Program-made: the position numbers and the translations under genes | In this document: positions 8,633 through 16,788 of the stretch, one piece after another | Layout of the letters: every line of letters starts with the position of its first letter | Position numbering within the stretch: the first letter of the stretch is position 1 | Notes under the pieces: generated by a model | Seen by the model: the letters and a program-made list of their open reading frames with translations, nothing else | What the model was told of the DNA's origin: nothing | Database searches by the model: none | Origin: Mucilaginibacter pedocola | GTDB lineage: Bacteria; Bacteroidota; Bacteroidia; Sphingobacteriales; Sphingobacteriaceae | DNA length: 64,000 nucleotides | Direction of reading: 5' to 3' | Assembly: GCF_002013915.1 (NCBI RefSeq) | Contig: NZ_MBTF01000005.1 | Span: forward strand, 62,001-126,000

Positions 8633-9202
8633 ATGACACCGAACACCGACACAAAACTAAGCGCCCTTTGGGAAGGATGCTTACAGAACGACAGGAAACA
8701 ACAGGAACAGTTGTACCGTATGCTTGCCCCTAAAATGCTGGCCGTTTGCATGCGCTACGCAAAAGATAAAGATGAAGCACAGGATATCCTTCAAGAGGGC
8801 TTCATCAAAATGTTCAAAAACATGAAGAACTACCGTGGCGAAGGCAGCCTGGAAGGGTGGATACGCCGCATTATGGTTCACAGCGCTATCTCTCGTTACC
8901 GCAAAGCAAAAACCATGGTATTGGTTGATGATTTTGCTGAAGAGAATATACCCGTAAGCACCAGCCGCAATGGTAATGGTTTAGAAGCACAGGAGCTAAT
9001 GAAAATGGTGCAGGCCTTGCCAACCACTTACCGCTCGGTTTTTAATATGTATGCCATTGAAGGTTACTCGCACCAGGAGATTGGCAGCACGCTGGGTATG
9101 TCCGAATTATTATCGCGCACTACATTACACCGCGCCCGTGCTATTTTGAAAGATAAACTGAACCAACTGGCAACCCGCGAACTGCGCTGCCTGGTAGGAT
9201 AA
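8633..9202 (+). CDS. RNA polymerase sigma factor, ECF-like sigma-70 family
   Basis: 189 aa from the ATG at 8633; an upstream ATG at 8588 would add 15 residues and cannot be excluded. Region 2 includes YAKDKDEAQDILQEGF and the promoter-melting part GSLEGWIRRI; region 4 is the C-terminal helix-turn-helix around SHQEIGSTLGMSE. In close relatives the recognition helix usually reads SEGTSKSxLxRAR; here it is SELLSRTTLHRAR, so the usual Gly-Thr is replaced by Leu-Leu. No anti-sigma gene is adjacent. Confidence 0.88.
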   Translation: MTPNTDTKLSALWEGCLQNDRKQQEQLYRMLAPKMLAVCMRYAKDKDEAQDILQEGFIKMFKNMKNYRGEGSLEGWIRRIMVHSAISRYRKAKTMVLVDDFAEENIPVSTSRNGNGLEAQELMKMVQALPTTYRSVFNMYAIEGYSHQEIGSTLGMSELLSRTTLHRARAILKDKLNQLATRELRCLVG

Positions 9203-9236
9203 TTTCTACTCTCCTAAGATCGACCTTAAGTACACC

Positions 9237-9285
9237 GATCTATTGATCTTTTAACCGGCATGCCCGCCGGCACGATCAATAGATC
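9237..9285. repeat. Hairpin after the sigma-factor gene
   Basis: Perfect 12-bp arms GATCTATTGATC (9237-9248) and GATCAATAGATC (9274-9285) enclose a second stem CCGGC (9255-9259)/GCCGG (9266-9270). Probably a transcription terminator or repeat element. A run of nine C follows at 9325-9333. Confidence 0.65.
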
Positions 9286-9400
9286 AACGTCAGCGGCAAA
9301 CTCCCCCACGCCCTGCTTCGTTCGCCCCCCCCCGATATATTTCCCGACAATAACTGCGCTTTTTATTATCAGTGCTTTGTGATTACTTTTATATCAGCGT

Positions 9401-10093
9401 ATGAATAAATTTATCACCGCCATAAAAAGCCTGGATATAGCTGCCATTGAGCAACTGCTTGCCAAGCACCCCGAATTGGTGCACTGGCAGGAGGACGATG
9501 GCAAAAATGCCCTGCATTATTTATGCGGCGTTGTGATAGCTAAGCATCTGGGTAAAGAAGTACTTAGCCTGCAAATGCTGAAGCTTTTTATTGATAAAGG
9601 GATGGCTATTGATGCCGTTCATCAAATAAAGGATGGCTGTGGCTCTTTCCCGGCGCGGCCGGTGTGGTATGCCTACACCCGCGGGCGCAACAAAACGCTT
9701 TACAGCTGGCTTTTACAAAATGGCGCCAATCCGCAAAATTGCATGTTCGCCATTGTTTGGTACGATGATGCCGAAGCTGCCGTCTTGTTTAAACAACACG
9801 GTGCCGATATTGACGATAGCAGCATTGGCGTTACCCCGCTGCTTTCGGCAGTAGGGTGGAAGCGTTTTGTTGTTACCGAATGGTTGCTGCAAAATGGCGC
9901 CAATGTTAACGCTGCCGATAGTAAGGGTAACACCAGCCTGCACATTGCCGTAAAACAAAAATACCCCCTTGAATTTATAAAGTTATTGCTGCAACATGGC
10001 GCTGATAGCAGCCTGCAAAACAACGAAGGCGCATCGCCAAAAAGCATGGCAGCCCGGCAGCGGCCCGATGCCTTTTCTCATCTGTTTGTATAA
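9401..10093 (+). CDS. Ankyrin-repeat protein
   Basis: 230 aa with no signal peptide, so probably cytoplasmic. Ankyrin-like units run along most of the length; the clearest are GKNALHYLCG near residue 31, VTPLLSAVGWKRFVVTEWLLQNGANVNAAD near 145-175 and GNTSLHIAVKQKYPLEFIKLLLQHGAD near 177-205. Such proteins bind other proteins; the partner is not visible. It lies just upstream of the proposed 11-bp-repeat regulon, but its own upstream region does not carry those repeats in phase. Confidence 0.8.
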   Translation: MNKFITAIKSLDIAAIEQLLAKHPELVHWQEDDGKNALHYLCGVVIAKHLGKEVLSLQMLKLFIDKGMAIDAVHQIKDGCGSFPARPVWYAYTRGRNKTLYSWLLQNGANPQNCMFAIVWYDDAEAAVLFKQHGADIDDSSIGVTPLLSAVGWKRFVVTEWLLQNGANVNAADSKGNTSLHIAVKQKYPLEFIKLLLQHGADSSLQNNEGASPKSMAARQRPDAFSHLFV

Positions 10094-10103
10094 AACTATA
10101 TCA

Positions 10104-10147
10104 TAATAGAAAGTTAACAACGCCGTAAAACTAAGCCGCTACCTTTA
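10104..10147 (+). promoter_or_regulatory. Tandem 11-bp repeats and -7 box (Pho-box-like) before small protein/glycosyltransferase
   Basis: Units: TAATAGAAAGT at 10104, TAACAACGCCG at 10115, TAAAACTAAGC at 10126. The fourth 11-bp window (10137-10147) ends in TACCTTTA, one base from the TAnnTTTG -7 box. The box ends 22 nt before the ATG at 10170. Same arrangement as four other promoters in the window (11597, 14489, 16727, 20188). Confidence 0.6.
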
Positions 10148-10169
10148 TGGTAGTTAAAACATTACAATT

Positions 10170-10349
10170 ATGGAAGCGGGATACAGCACAATTGACCTGG
10201 TAATGCTGGCTATAGCTGCATTTATAATTTGGGCGGCCACGCGCGTGCCAAAAAAAGAGGCTTCATCAAAAGAAGTTTTATCAAAAGAAGAAAAATTACA
10301 GTACAAGATACGCCGCAAGGGCCGCCGCAGCCATCCGGTGCCGTTTTAA
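10170..10349 (+). CDS. Small single-pass membrane protein
   Basis: 59 aa. One hydrophobic segment near residues 8-23 (DLVMLAIAAFIIWAA) is followed by a charged lysine/arginine-rich tail ending in RRKGRRSHPVPF, so the tail should be cytoplasmic by the positive-inside rule. It is too short to recognise a family. Support for it being real: a -7-like box with 11-bp repeats lies 22 nt upstream, codon use fits neighbours, and the stop is 13 nt before the glycosyltransferase start, indicating an operon. Confidence 0.65.
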   Translation: MEAGYSTIDLVMLAIAAFIIWAATRVPKKEASSKEVLSKEEKLQYKIRRKGRRSHPVPF

Positions 10350-10362
10350 AAAGGGAGCAACT

Positions 10363-11565
10363 ATGATAAATGAGTGGCCTGCTTACGAGCCGGGCCCTGC
10401 CGCCCGCATAAGGGTAGCCTTTTTTGCCGAAATACTTACCGAAGGGCTGGATGGTGCCGTGCGCACCATGTACCAGTTGATAAACCGTATAGATAAAAGC
10501 AGGTTTGAGTTTCTGTTTATTTATGGTGATGGTCCCGATGCTATTGATGGTTTTGAGAGCATACAAGTACCCACACTTAAATTACCCAGCCCGGGCTATT
10601 CCCTTGCCCTGCCTGCCCTTGCCGAGCATAAAGTAAAAAAAGCCTTACAACAATTTGCACCGCAGGTTATACATATTGCCACGCCATCAATGCTCGGGGT
10701 GTTTGGCCTTAACTACGCTACGGCCCACAGGGTGCCCGTTATTTCTATATACCACACGCACTTTATATCCTACATTGATTATTATTTTAAATACGCGCCT
10801 TTTTTGATACGCCCGGTCAAGGGTATGGTTGAAGCCAATCATCGTGGCTTTTATAACCGTTGTAGTAAAATATACGTACCATCTGAAAGTATGCGCGGCG
10901 AATTGAGCGAAATGGGGGTAAAACCCAACCGCATGCAATTATGGAAGCGTGGGATAGATACGCAGCTTTTTTCGCCCGCTAAACGAGATAAAGCCGCCTT
11001 GCATAAGCTCACCGGTAATACCCTGCCAACTATTTTATTTGCCAGCCGCCTGGTATGGGAAAAAAACCTCGAAACACTTTTTGCGGTTTATGACCTTTTT
11101 AAACAAAAAGGCCCGCGCGTAAATTTTGTAATAGCCGGCGATGGCGTTGCAGCAAAGGCCAGCAAAAGCCGCATGCCCGATGCAGTTTTTACGGGTAAAG
11201 TAGGGCATAACCAGTTAGCAGTGCTATACGCTTCTGCCGATGTTTTCTTGTTTCCTTCCGTATCCGAAACTTATGGTAACGTGGTGTTAGAGGCAATGGC
11301 ATCTGGCCTGCCCTGCGTTATTGCCGATGGCGGCGGCTCTGCCGATTTTATTGAGCAAGGTGTAAACGGTTTTAAATGCGAACCTTATAATGCACAGGGC
11401 TATGCCGATAAAATTAACTTATTGTTGGCAGATGATGCTATTCGCGCGCATTTTGTAAAGCAAGGGCTGGCGTATAGCCAAAGCTTTAGTTGGAACGAAC
11501 TCGCCACACGCTACTTCGACGATTTGGCATTACTTGCCGAGCGGAAAATATTAGCTGCTGTATAA
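10363..11565 (+). CDS. GT4-family glycosyltransferase, SQD2/lipid-glycosyltransferase-like
   Basis: 400 aa, GT-B fold. The N-terminal half carries the acceptor-side signature SIYHTHF and PSESMRGEL; the linker reads LWKRGIDTQLFSP, which resembles the W-x-R-G-V-D-x-x-x-F-x-P segment of SQD2, MgtA and PimB-type lipid glycosyltransferases. The donor site E-x7-E appears as ETYGNVVLEAMASGLP near residue 305. No membrane segment, so it is probably peripheral at the inner membrane. It follows the 59-aa membrane protein by 13 nt under the same promoter. Glycolipid synthesis is inferred; other GT4 substrates are possible. Confidence 0.8.
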   Translation: MINEWPAYEPGPAARIRVAFFAEILTEGLDGAVRTMYQLINRIDKSRFEFLFIYGDGPDAIDGFESIQVPTLKLPSPGYSLALPALAEHKVKKALQQFAPQVIHIATPSMLGVFGLNYATAHRVPVISIYHTHFISYIDYYFKYAPFLIRPVKGMVEANHRGFYNRCSKIYVPSESMRGELSEMGVKPNRMQLWKRGIDTQLFSPAKRDKAALHKLTGNTLPTILFASRLVWEKNLETLFAVYDLFKQKGPRVNFVIAGDGVAAKASKSRMPDAVFTGKVGHNQLAVLYASADVFLFPSVSETYGNVVLEAMASGLPCVIADGGGSADFIEQGVNGFKCEPYNAQGYADKINLLLADDAIRAHFVKQGLAYSQSFSWNELATRYFDDLALLAERKILAAV

Positions 11566-11588
11566 GTGCGGCTTATATAACCGCACTT
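11564..11588 (+). terminator. Hairpin after glycosyltransferase gene
   Basis: AAGTGCGG (11564-11571) and CCGCACTT (11581-11588) form a perfect 8-bp stem with a 9-nt loop, overlapping the stop codon. There is no T-tract, so termination strength is uncertain. Confidence 0.45.
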
Positions 11589-11596
11589 GTGGCTGT

Positions 11597-11673
11597 TAAC
11601 AATTTGGTAATGCAATGGCTATGTTATGGTAATGTGTTGGTAACACATCGCTAACACGTGGGTAATATTTTTG
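11597..11673 (+). promoter_or_regulatory. Seven tandem 11-bp repeats merging into a -7 box (Pho-box-like)
   Basis: Contiguous 11-bp units start at 11597 (TAACAATTTGG), 11608 (TAATGCAATGG), 11619 (CTATGTTATGG), 11630 (TAATGTGTTGG), 11641 (TAACACATCGC), 11652 (TAACACGTGGG) and 11663 (TAATATTTTTG). The last contains an exact TAnnTTTG box at 11666-11673, ending 20 nt before the GTG start at 11694. Head-to-tail 11-bp repeats are the known binding pattern of PhoB/PhoP and other OmpR-type regulators. Confidence 0.75.
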
Positions 11674-11693
11674 CGGTGATTAAAACCACACAC

Positions 11694-14474
11694 GTGAAAA
11701 AAATTATCTACGCAACCGTTGTAGCTATTATTACAACATTTTATGCCAGCGCCCTAATGGCACAAAATACCGGTAAAATAACCGGTAAGGTTATAGACCA
11801 AAAAACAAGCGAAACTTTAATTGGCGCCACTGTAAGCATACAGGGTACCACCAAAGGTGTTGCCACCGACGTGGAAGGCCACTACTCGCTTAGCGGTATT
11901 GCGCCGGGCCGTTACACTATATTGGTACGCTACATTGGCTATCAGGCAAAATCGATATCGGATATCGAAGTAAAAGCCAACGCTGTTACTCCTTTAGATG
12001 TAGCCATGTCTGCGTCGGCAACAACAGCGCTTAACGAGGTAGTTATTAAAGCTACTTATCGCCAGGAATCGGTAAACGCGCTGTATGCTATTCAAAAGAA
12101 TAGTGTTTCTATTTCGGATGGTATTTCTTCTGAATTGATACGCCGCTCGCCTGACAGAAGCACAAGCGACGTGTTGAAACGTGTAAGCGGTACTACCATA
12201 CAGGATAATAAATTCGTTGTAGTACGTGGTTTGAGCGACCGCTACAACACCGCTTCGCTTGATGGTTCGCCACTGCCAAGTACCGAGCCTAACCGTAAAG
12301 CTTTTTCGTTCGATATCGTTCCTTCTAACCTTATCGATAATATCATTATCAGCAAAACCGCAAGCCCCGATCTTCCTGGCGATTTTGCAGGAGGTAACGT
12401 ACAGATTCTGACCAAAGACATCCCCGATCAAAACTTTGTTACCATTGGTGTGGGCGCAGGTTACAACACCAAAAGTACCTTTAAAGATTTCGAGAGCGGT
12501 TACCGCGCTACAAGCGACTACTTTGGTTTTGATGATGGCAGCCGCGCATTGGTGAGCAATTTCCCAAGCACCGATCGCATTGTAAACAACCAGTTGACCA
12601 AAGCGCAGGAGATACAATCGGCGCGCAGCCTGAACAATGACTTTAGTATCTACCGCTCAAAGGCCCTGCCTACGCAAAACTACCAGGTAACCGTGGGTAA
12701 CATTACCGAGATTGGTAAAAACAAGAATCGTTTTGGTACAACTGTATCCCTTACTTACCGCAACAGCCAAAACATAACGCCAAATTATATACAGCGTTAC
12801 GATAACTACGATTATACCAGCCAACTGAATAAATTCTCTACCAACATTGGTGCATTGGCAAACTTTGCATACAGCTTTGGTAAGAGCAAGATCACTTTAA
12901 AGAACTTGTACAATCGTATTCTTGATGACCAGTTCACTTACCGCACAGGCTCTAACACCGCTACTTCATCTAACGATAACCGTTTCTACGCTTATGATAT
13001 GCTGGAGAAAGGCTTGTTTAAAAGCACGCTGGAAGGTGATCACGGTTTGGGCGCAAAATCTAAACTAAAATGGAACTTAGGTTTCAGTAACATCATTAAC
13101 GATCAGCCCGATCAGCGTAAAGTAAATTACAAACAGAACAACGCCGGCGACCCTTATATTGCTACTGTAGAAAGTTTGGGTAAAGAGAACGCACGTTTAT
13201 TCTCTTATCTGAAAGAAAACATCTACTCAGGTAAAGTAGATTACTCTATGCCGGTTGGCTTGTTCAAATCAAGCACTTTAAAACTGGGTGTAAATTCTCA
13301 ATACCGCGACAGGAATTTTAACGCTCGTTTTATTGGCTTGCTGGCCGACCGCTCTAACCAAAACATAGATTTTGATGCTTTACTGCAAAGGCCTATTCAA
13401 ACATTGTTTGGCCCAAGTGCTATCTCTGCCGGTGCTTACGATCTGCAGGAGCTTTCTAACCTGTCTGACAGGTACAACGGCCATAGCTACACCAATGCCG
13501 GTTACGCTATGTTGGATAGCAAAATGGGCGAAGCCGTACGTTTAGTATACGGTTTACGCGTTGAAAAATTCGATCTGGACCTGAAAACGCTTGACCCTAC
13601 CAAGCCGGAAGTTAAATTGAATACTACCGACTTCCTGCCATCGGTAAACTTTACTTATGCCTTAACTCCGAAAGCTAACTTCCGTGCATCGTACTACCGC
13701 TCAGTTGCCCGCCCCGAGTTTAGGGAATTGGCGCTGTTCTCGTATTATGATTATGAGTTGCTTGCAAGTGTACAGGGTGAACCGAACCTGAAACGTACCA
13801 GCATTGATAATGCCGATATCCGTTACGAGTTTTACCCCGCTGCCGGCCAAATATTCTCGGTATCTGCATTCTACAAAAGGTTCCAGAACGCTATCGAGCC
13901 AAACTTTGACGACCGTAACTCTACTACAACTATCAGCTACTTCAACTCTAAATCGGCTTATGTATACGGTTTCGAGTTAGAGGCACGCAAAGCCCTCGAT
14001 TTTGTTAACGATAGCAAATTCATGAAAAATACTACGGCTTATGCCAACGTATCTATCAACAAATCGAAAGTTACCAACCCGGATGATGGTATTACCAGGT
14101 TAGAAAAAACCCGCCAGCTGGTTGGGCAGTCGCCATACGTAATCAACGCGGGCTTAACACACAGCGAATTGGATAACAAGTTATCGGTTAACGTGCTGTT
14201 CAACCGCCTTGGCAAACGCATCTTCCTGGCAGGTGGTGCAAGGTTCTCGAGCGTGTACGAAATGCCGCGAAATGTGCTTGATGCCCAGGTAGCTTATAAG
14301 GTATTTAAAAACAAAGGCGAGTTTAAATTAAGCGCTACAGATATACTGGCAAACAACTACAACTTCCAATATGAATTGGATGGAAAGCCTTATATCCCAT
14401 CGGGTACGGGGTATACTTTCAGGAAGTACAATATTGGCTCAACTTACTCATTATCATTTAATTATACATTCTAA
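11694..14474 (+). CDS. TonB-dependent outer-membrane receptor (receptor 1)
   Basis: 926 aa from GTG at 11694; an upstream in-frame GTG at 11658 lies within the promoter repeats and is rejected. Signal peptide ends near ALMAQ. A carboxypeptidase-D-like beta-sandwich (about residues 24-105, GKITGKVIDQKT...) is followed by the plug (about 125-240, with VVRGLSDRYN and DGSPLP) and a 22-strand-type barrel ending in the terminal aromatic ...FNYTF. It lacks SusC family length and has no SusD partner; the next gene instead encodes a beta-helix lipoprotein. Substrate is not visible; promoter and neighbours suggest a phosphorus-containing compound. Paralogous in layout to receptor 3. Confidence 0.92.
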   Translation: MKKIIYATVVAIITTFYASALMAQNTGKITGKVIDQKTSETLIGATVSIQGTTKGVATDVEGHYSLSGIAPGRYTILVRYIGYQAKSISDIEVKANAVTPLDVAMSASATTALNEVVIKATYRQESVNALYAIQKNSVSISDGISSELIRRSPDRSTSDVLKRVSGTTIQDNKFVVVRGLSDRYNTASLDGSPLPSTEPNRKAFSFDIVPSNLIDNIIISKTASPDLPGDFAGGNVQILTKDIPDQNFVTIGVGAGYNTKSTFKDFESGYRATSDYFGFDDGSRALVSNFPSTDRIVNNQLTKAQEIQSARSLNNDFSIYRSKALPTQNYQVTVGNITEIGKNKNRFGTTVSLTYRNSQNITPNYIQRYDNYDYTSQLNKFSTNIGALANFAYSFGKSKITLKNLYNRILDDQFTYRTGSNTATSSNDNRFYAYDMLEKGLFKSTLEGDHGLGAKSKLKWNLGFSNIINDQPDQRKVNYKQNNAGDPYIATVESLGKENARLFSYLKENIYSGKVDYSMPVGLFKSSTLKLGVNSQYRDRNFNARFIGLLADRSNQNIDFDALLQRPIQTLFGPSAISAGAYDLQELSNLSDRYNGHSYTNAGYAMLDSKMGEAVRLVYGLRVEKFDLDLKTLDPTKPEVKLNTTDFLPSVNFTYALTPKANFRASYYRSVARPEFRELALFSYYDYELLASVQGEPNLKRTSIDNADIRYEFYPAAGQIFSVSAFYKRFQNAIEPNFDDRNSTTTISYFNSKSAYVYGFELEARKALDFVNDSKFMKNTTAYANVSINKSKVTNPDDGITRLEKTRQLVGQSPYVINAGLTHSELDNKLSVNVLFNRLGKRIFLAGGARFSSVYEMPRNVLDAQVAYKVFKNKGEFKLSATDILANNYNFQYELDGKPYIPSGTGYTFRKYNIGSTYSLSFNYTF

Positions 14475-14488
14475 AGGAGGCTATTTGT

Positions 14489-14532
14489 TATCACTTACGT
14501 AACATTGGCTTAACACATTTAACATTACTTTG
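14489..14532 (+). promoter_or_regulatory. Tandem 11-bp repeats and -7 box before beta-helix lipoprotein 1
   Basis: Units TATCACTTACG at 14489, TAACATTGGCT at 14500, TAACACATTTA at 14511; the next 11-bp window, 14522-14532, ends TTACTTTG (one base from TAnnTTTG). The box ends 23 nt before the ATG at 14556. Lipoprotein 1 thus has its own promoter as well as possible read-through from receptor 1. Confidence 0.7.
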
Positions 14533-14555
14533 TAAAAAATCTGAAAGACTTCATT

Positions 14556-16007
14556 ATGAAAAAATCATTATTGTTTTTAGCATTAGGCGCATCGCTTGCT
14601 TTCGCGTCATGTTCGAAAAAAGAGGCTGTTATCGACGAGAATCCTCCCGTTGTAAACCCTCCTGCATCTACATCTGTTGAAGTTAGTGGCGACATCACTA
14701 CTAACACTACCTGGACAGCCGACAAAATTTACACCCTTAAAGGTTTCGTTTATGTAACTAACGGTGCAGTTTTAACTGTTGAGCCCGGCACTATCGTTAA
14801 AGGCGATAAATCTACCAAAGGTACTTTGATCATCACCCGCGGTTCACGTATAGAAGCTGTTGGTACTGTTGATAAACCAATCGTATTCACTTCATCTTTC
14901 GCTGCCGGTACACGTAACGCTGGCGACTGGGGTGGTATAATCCTGTTAGGTAAAGCTCCTGTTAACCAAGGCGACAACGTAGGTATCGAAGGTGGCCTTG
15001 ATGCAAAAGGCGATGCTGCTAAATACATCCAGTACGGTGGTAGCGTAGCTAACGATAACTCTGGTACTTTAAAATATGTACGTATTGAGTACGCCGGTAT
15101 TCCTTTCTCACCGGATAACGAGATCAACGGCTTAACTATGGGCGGTGTTGGTTCGGGTACTACTATTGATTATGTGATGGTGTTCCGCTCTGGCGATGAC
15201 GCTTTCGAGTGGTTCGGTGGTACTGTTAATGCTAAACACTTATTAGCTATCGGCAGCCTTGATGACGACTTTGATACCGACTTCGGTTTCTCTGGTAAAG
15301 TACAATTCGGTATCGCTCAGCGTTACCCAACAGTTGCTGACGTATCGGGTTCTAACGCATTCGAGTCTGACAACGACGGTTCAGGTTCAGATAAAACTCC
15401 AAAAACTTCGGCTGTTTTCTCTAACATGACTTTGGTTGGCCCGGTTATCCCAACAGGCGGTGCTACTACTATCCCATCTGTTAACGCTAACTACCAACAT
15501 GCTGCTCAGATCCGTCGTAACTCATCACAAAGCATCCTGAACTCTGTATTCGCAGGTTTTGTGGATGGTGTTTACATCGACGATTCTAAAGTAACTACTG
15601 CCGGTTCTACATCAACAAACTACACTTCGGGTAGCCTGGTATTTGCAAACAACATTGTTGGTAGCGTGCGTAACACTGCTAACGCTGTTAAAGGCGAAAA
15701 CAAAGCTTTGTTCGAAACTGCTTTACGTGCAGCTAATACTTTCGATAACACTATAACTGCTGCAGTAGTGTTAAACGATCCGTACAAATACGCTTCAGAC
15801 TTTGCTAACCCTGGTACACCTGTATTTACAGTTAAAACCGGTTCAGTTGCCGAAACCGGTGCTGATTTCACAAATGCAAAAGTTACTGACGCTTTCTTTG
15901 ATAAAGTTACTTACCGCGGTGCAGTTGGTGCAACTGACTGGACTACCGGTTGGACAAACTTTAACGCACAAGTTACTCCTTACACCACTCCTGGTGCTGT
16001 AAAATAA
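14556..16007 (+). CDS. Surface lipoprotein with parallel beta-helix character (lipoprotein 1)
   Basis: 483 aa. Lipobox F16-A17-S18-C19 after a hydrophobic leader. A Pro/Val linker (about 30-45) leads into repeated strand-turn units such as AVLTVEPGTIVKGD, GTLIITRGSRIEAVGTVDKPIVFTS and GTLKYVRIEYAG, typical of right-handed beta-helix proteins found beside TonB receptors in Sphingobacteria. GGVGSGTTIDYVMVFRSGDDAFEWFGG is a well-formed later coil. Codon choice is strongly optimised (GGT, CGT, AAC, ATC, GCT), like the OmpA gene at 48 kb, predicting high expression. Its role is unknown; position suggests a substrate-binding partner of receptor 1. Confidence 0.8.
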   Translation: MKKSLLFLALGASLAFASCSKKEAVIDENPPVVNPPASTSVEVSGDITTNTTWTADKIYTLKGFVYVTNGAVLTVEPGTIVKGDKSTKGTLIITRGSRIEAVGTVDKPIVFTSSFAAGTRNAGDWGGIILLGKAPVNQGDNVGIEGGLDAKGDAAKYIQYGGSVANDNSGTLKYVRIEYAGIPFSPDNEINGLTMGGVGSGTTIDYVMVFRSGDDAFEWFGGTVNAKHLLAIGSLDDDFDTDFGFSGKVQFGIAQRYPTVADVSGSNAFESDNDGSGSDKTPKTSAVFSNMTLVGPVIPTGGATTIPSVNANYQHAAQIRRNSSQSILNSVFAGFVDGVYIDDSKVTTAGSTSTNYTSGSLVFANNIVGSVRNTANAVKGENKALFETALRAANTFDNTITAAVVLNDPYKYASDFANPGTPVFTVKTGSVAETGADFTNAKVTDAFFDKVTYRGAVGATDWTTGWTNFNAQVTPYTTPGAVK

Positions 16008-16030
16008 TTTGCAACAATACGAATAAACAG

Positions 16031-16064
16031 AAAAGCCGTTCCATTATTAGGAGCGGCTTTTTTT
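16031..16064 (+). terminator. Intrinsic terminator after lipoprotein 1
   Basis: Stem AAAAGCCGTTCC (16031-16042) / GGAGCGGCTTTT (16050-16061) with one G-T wobble and a T-run through 16064. Confidence 0.85.
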
Positions 16065-16091
16065 GTAATAATGAGAGGGGATTAATAATAG

Positions 16092-16709
16092 ATGAGCTTA
16101 CACATACACCTTGCCGAAATAGACACCCAGATATCTGCCTTTGCACGTGCAATTGCTTTGCCTATACGCGTTTTTATCCTCCGGATGATTGCCATGAATG
16201 GCAACAGCCTTAGTAAAGATGCCATTGTAACTACTGCATATAATGCCAAAACGCTTAATAAACACCTGCTCGAGCTGCGCTCGCTGGGTATTATAAAAGC
16301 CAAAACGGTAAAGGCGCAGGTAACGTATTATATTGATGAGAAGCTGTTTGGTGAGATGTCGGCAAACTTTAGCTTGTTTTTTGGGCAGGAATTGCTTAAC
16401 CCTGCCGGCGATGCTGATAAGCCGGAGGATAAAGCAGGTGTTGATACAGCACCCGAATCGGTTATTACACACGAGCACTTTGGCGCGCTAATAAAATGGC
16501 ATCGGCAAGAACTTAACCTATCGCAGGCGGCGCTTGCCGAAAAGATAGGGATAGACAGGGCCTTGCTAAGCCGCATAGAAGGCGGAAAAAAGCCATTTCC
16601 CGAAAATAAATTAACTTTGCTGGCCAAGGCCGTTTACGAACCTGCAGAAAACCTTACACAAGCCTTTATTAAATTTGAAGCAGCCCCGCAGCGGGTTACA
16701 CAAGTGTAA
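16092..16709 (+). CDS. Two-HTH regulator: winged-helix N-terminus fused to XRE HTH
   Basis: 205 aa. Residues about 10-95 look like an ArsR/MarR-type winged helix (LPIRVFILRMIAMNGNSLSKDAI...LNKHLLELRSLGIIKAK, then a beta-wing). A low-complexity acidic linker spans about 100-125. Residues about 130-190 form an XRE-type helix-turn-helix (ALIKWHRQELNLSQAALAEK...ALLSRIEGG). Joining two DNA-binding domains of different families is uncommon. It sits between two receptor genes, after a terminator and with no repeat promoter of its own, so a local regulatory role is plausible but not shown. Confidence 0.75.
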   Translation: MSLHIHLAEIDTQISAFARAIALPIRVFILRMIAMNGNSLSKDAIVTTAYNAKTLNKHLLELRSLGIIKAKTVKAQVTYYIDEKLFGEMSANFSLFFGQELLNPAGDADKPEDKAGVDTAPESVITHEHFGALIKWHRQELNLSQAALAEKIGIDRALLSRIEGGKKPFPENKLTLLAKAVYEPAENLTQAFIKFEAAPQRVTQV

Positions 16710-16726
16710 ACACGGGTAGTTAAACA

Positions 16727-16770
16727 TAATCTTTCGTTAACATTGGGTTAACATTGTAGCTGAATCTTTG
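16727..16770 (+). promoter_or_regulatory. Tandem 11-bp repeats and -7 box before Oar-like receptor
   Basis: Units TAATCTTTCGT at 16727, TAACATTGGGT at 16738, TAACATTGTAG at 16749; the two GTTAACATTG copies are identical over 10 bases and 11 bp apart. The following window 16760-16770 ends AATCTTTG (one base from TAnnTTTG), 18 nt before the ATG at 16789. Confidence 0.75.
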
Positions 16771-16788
16771 TGGTGTAAAAAAATACAC

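Noticed and set aside
9351..9379. 11-bp repeat promoter before the ankyrin gene
   Set aside because: TAACTG and TTTATTATC words occur but the TTTG is out of the 11-bp phase seen at the other five promoters.
11994..12617. 207-aa minus-strand frame
   Set aside because: Lies wholly inside receptor 1 on the other strand; the receptor reading has clear domains, so this is a shadow.
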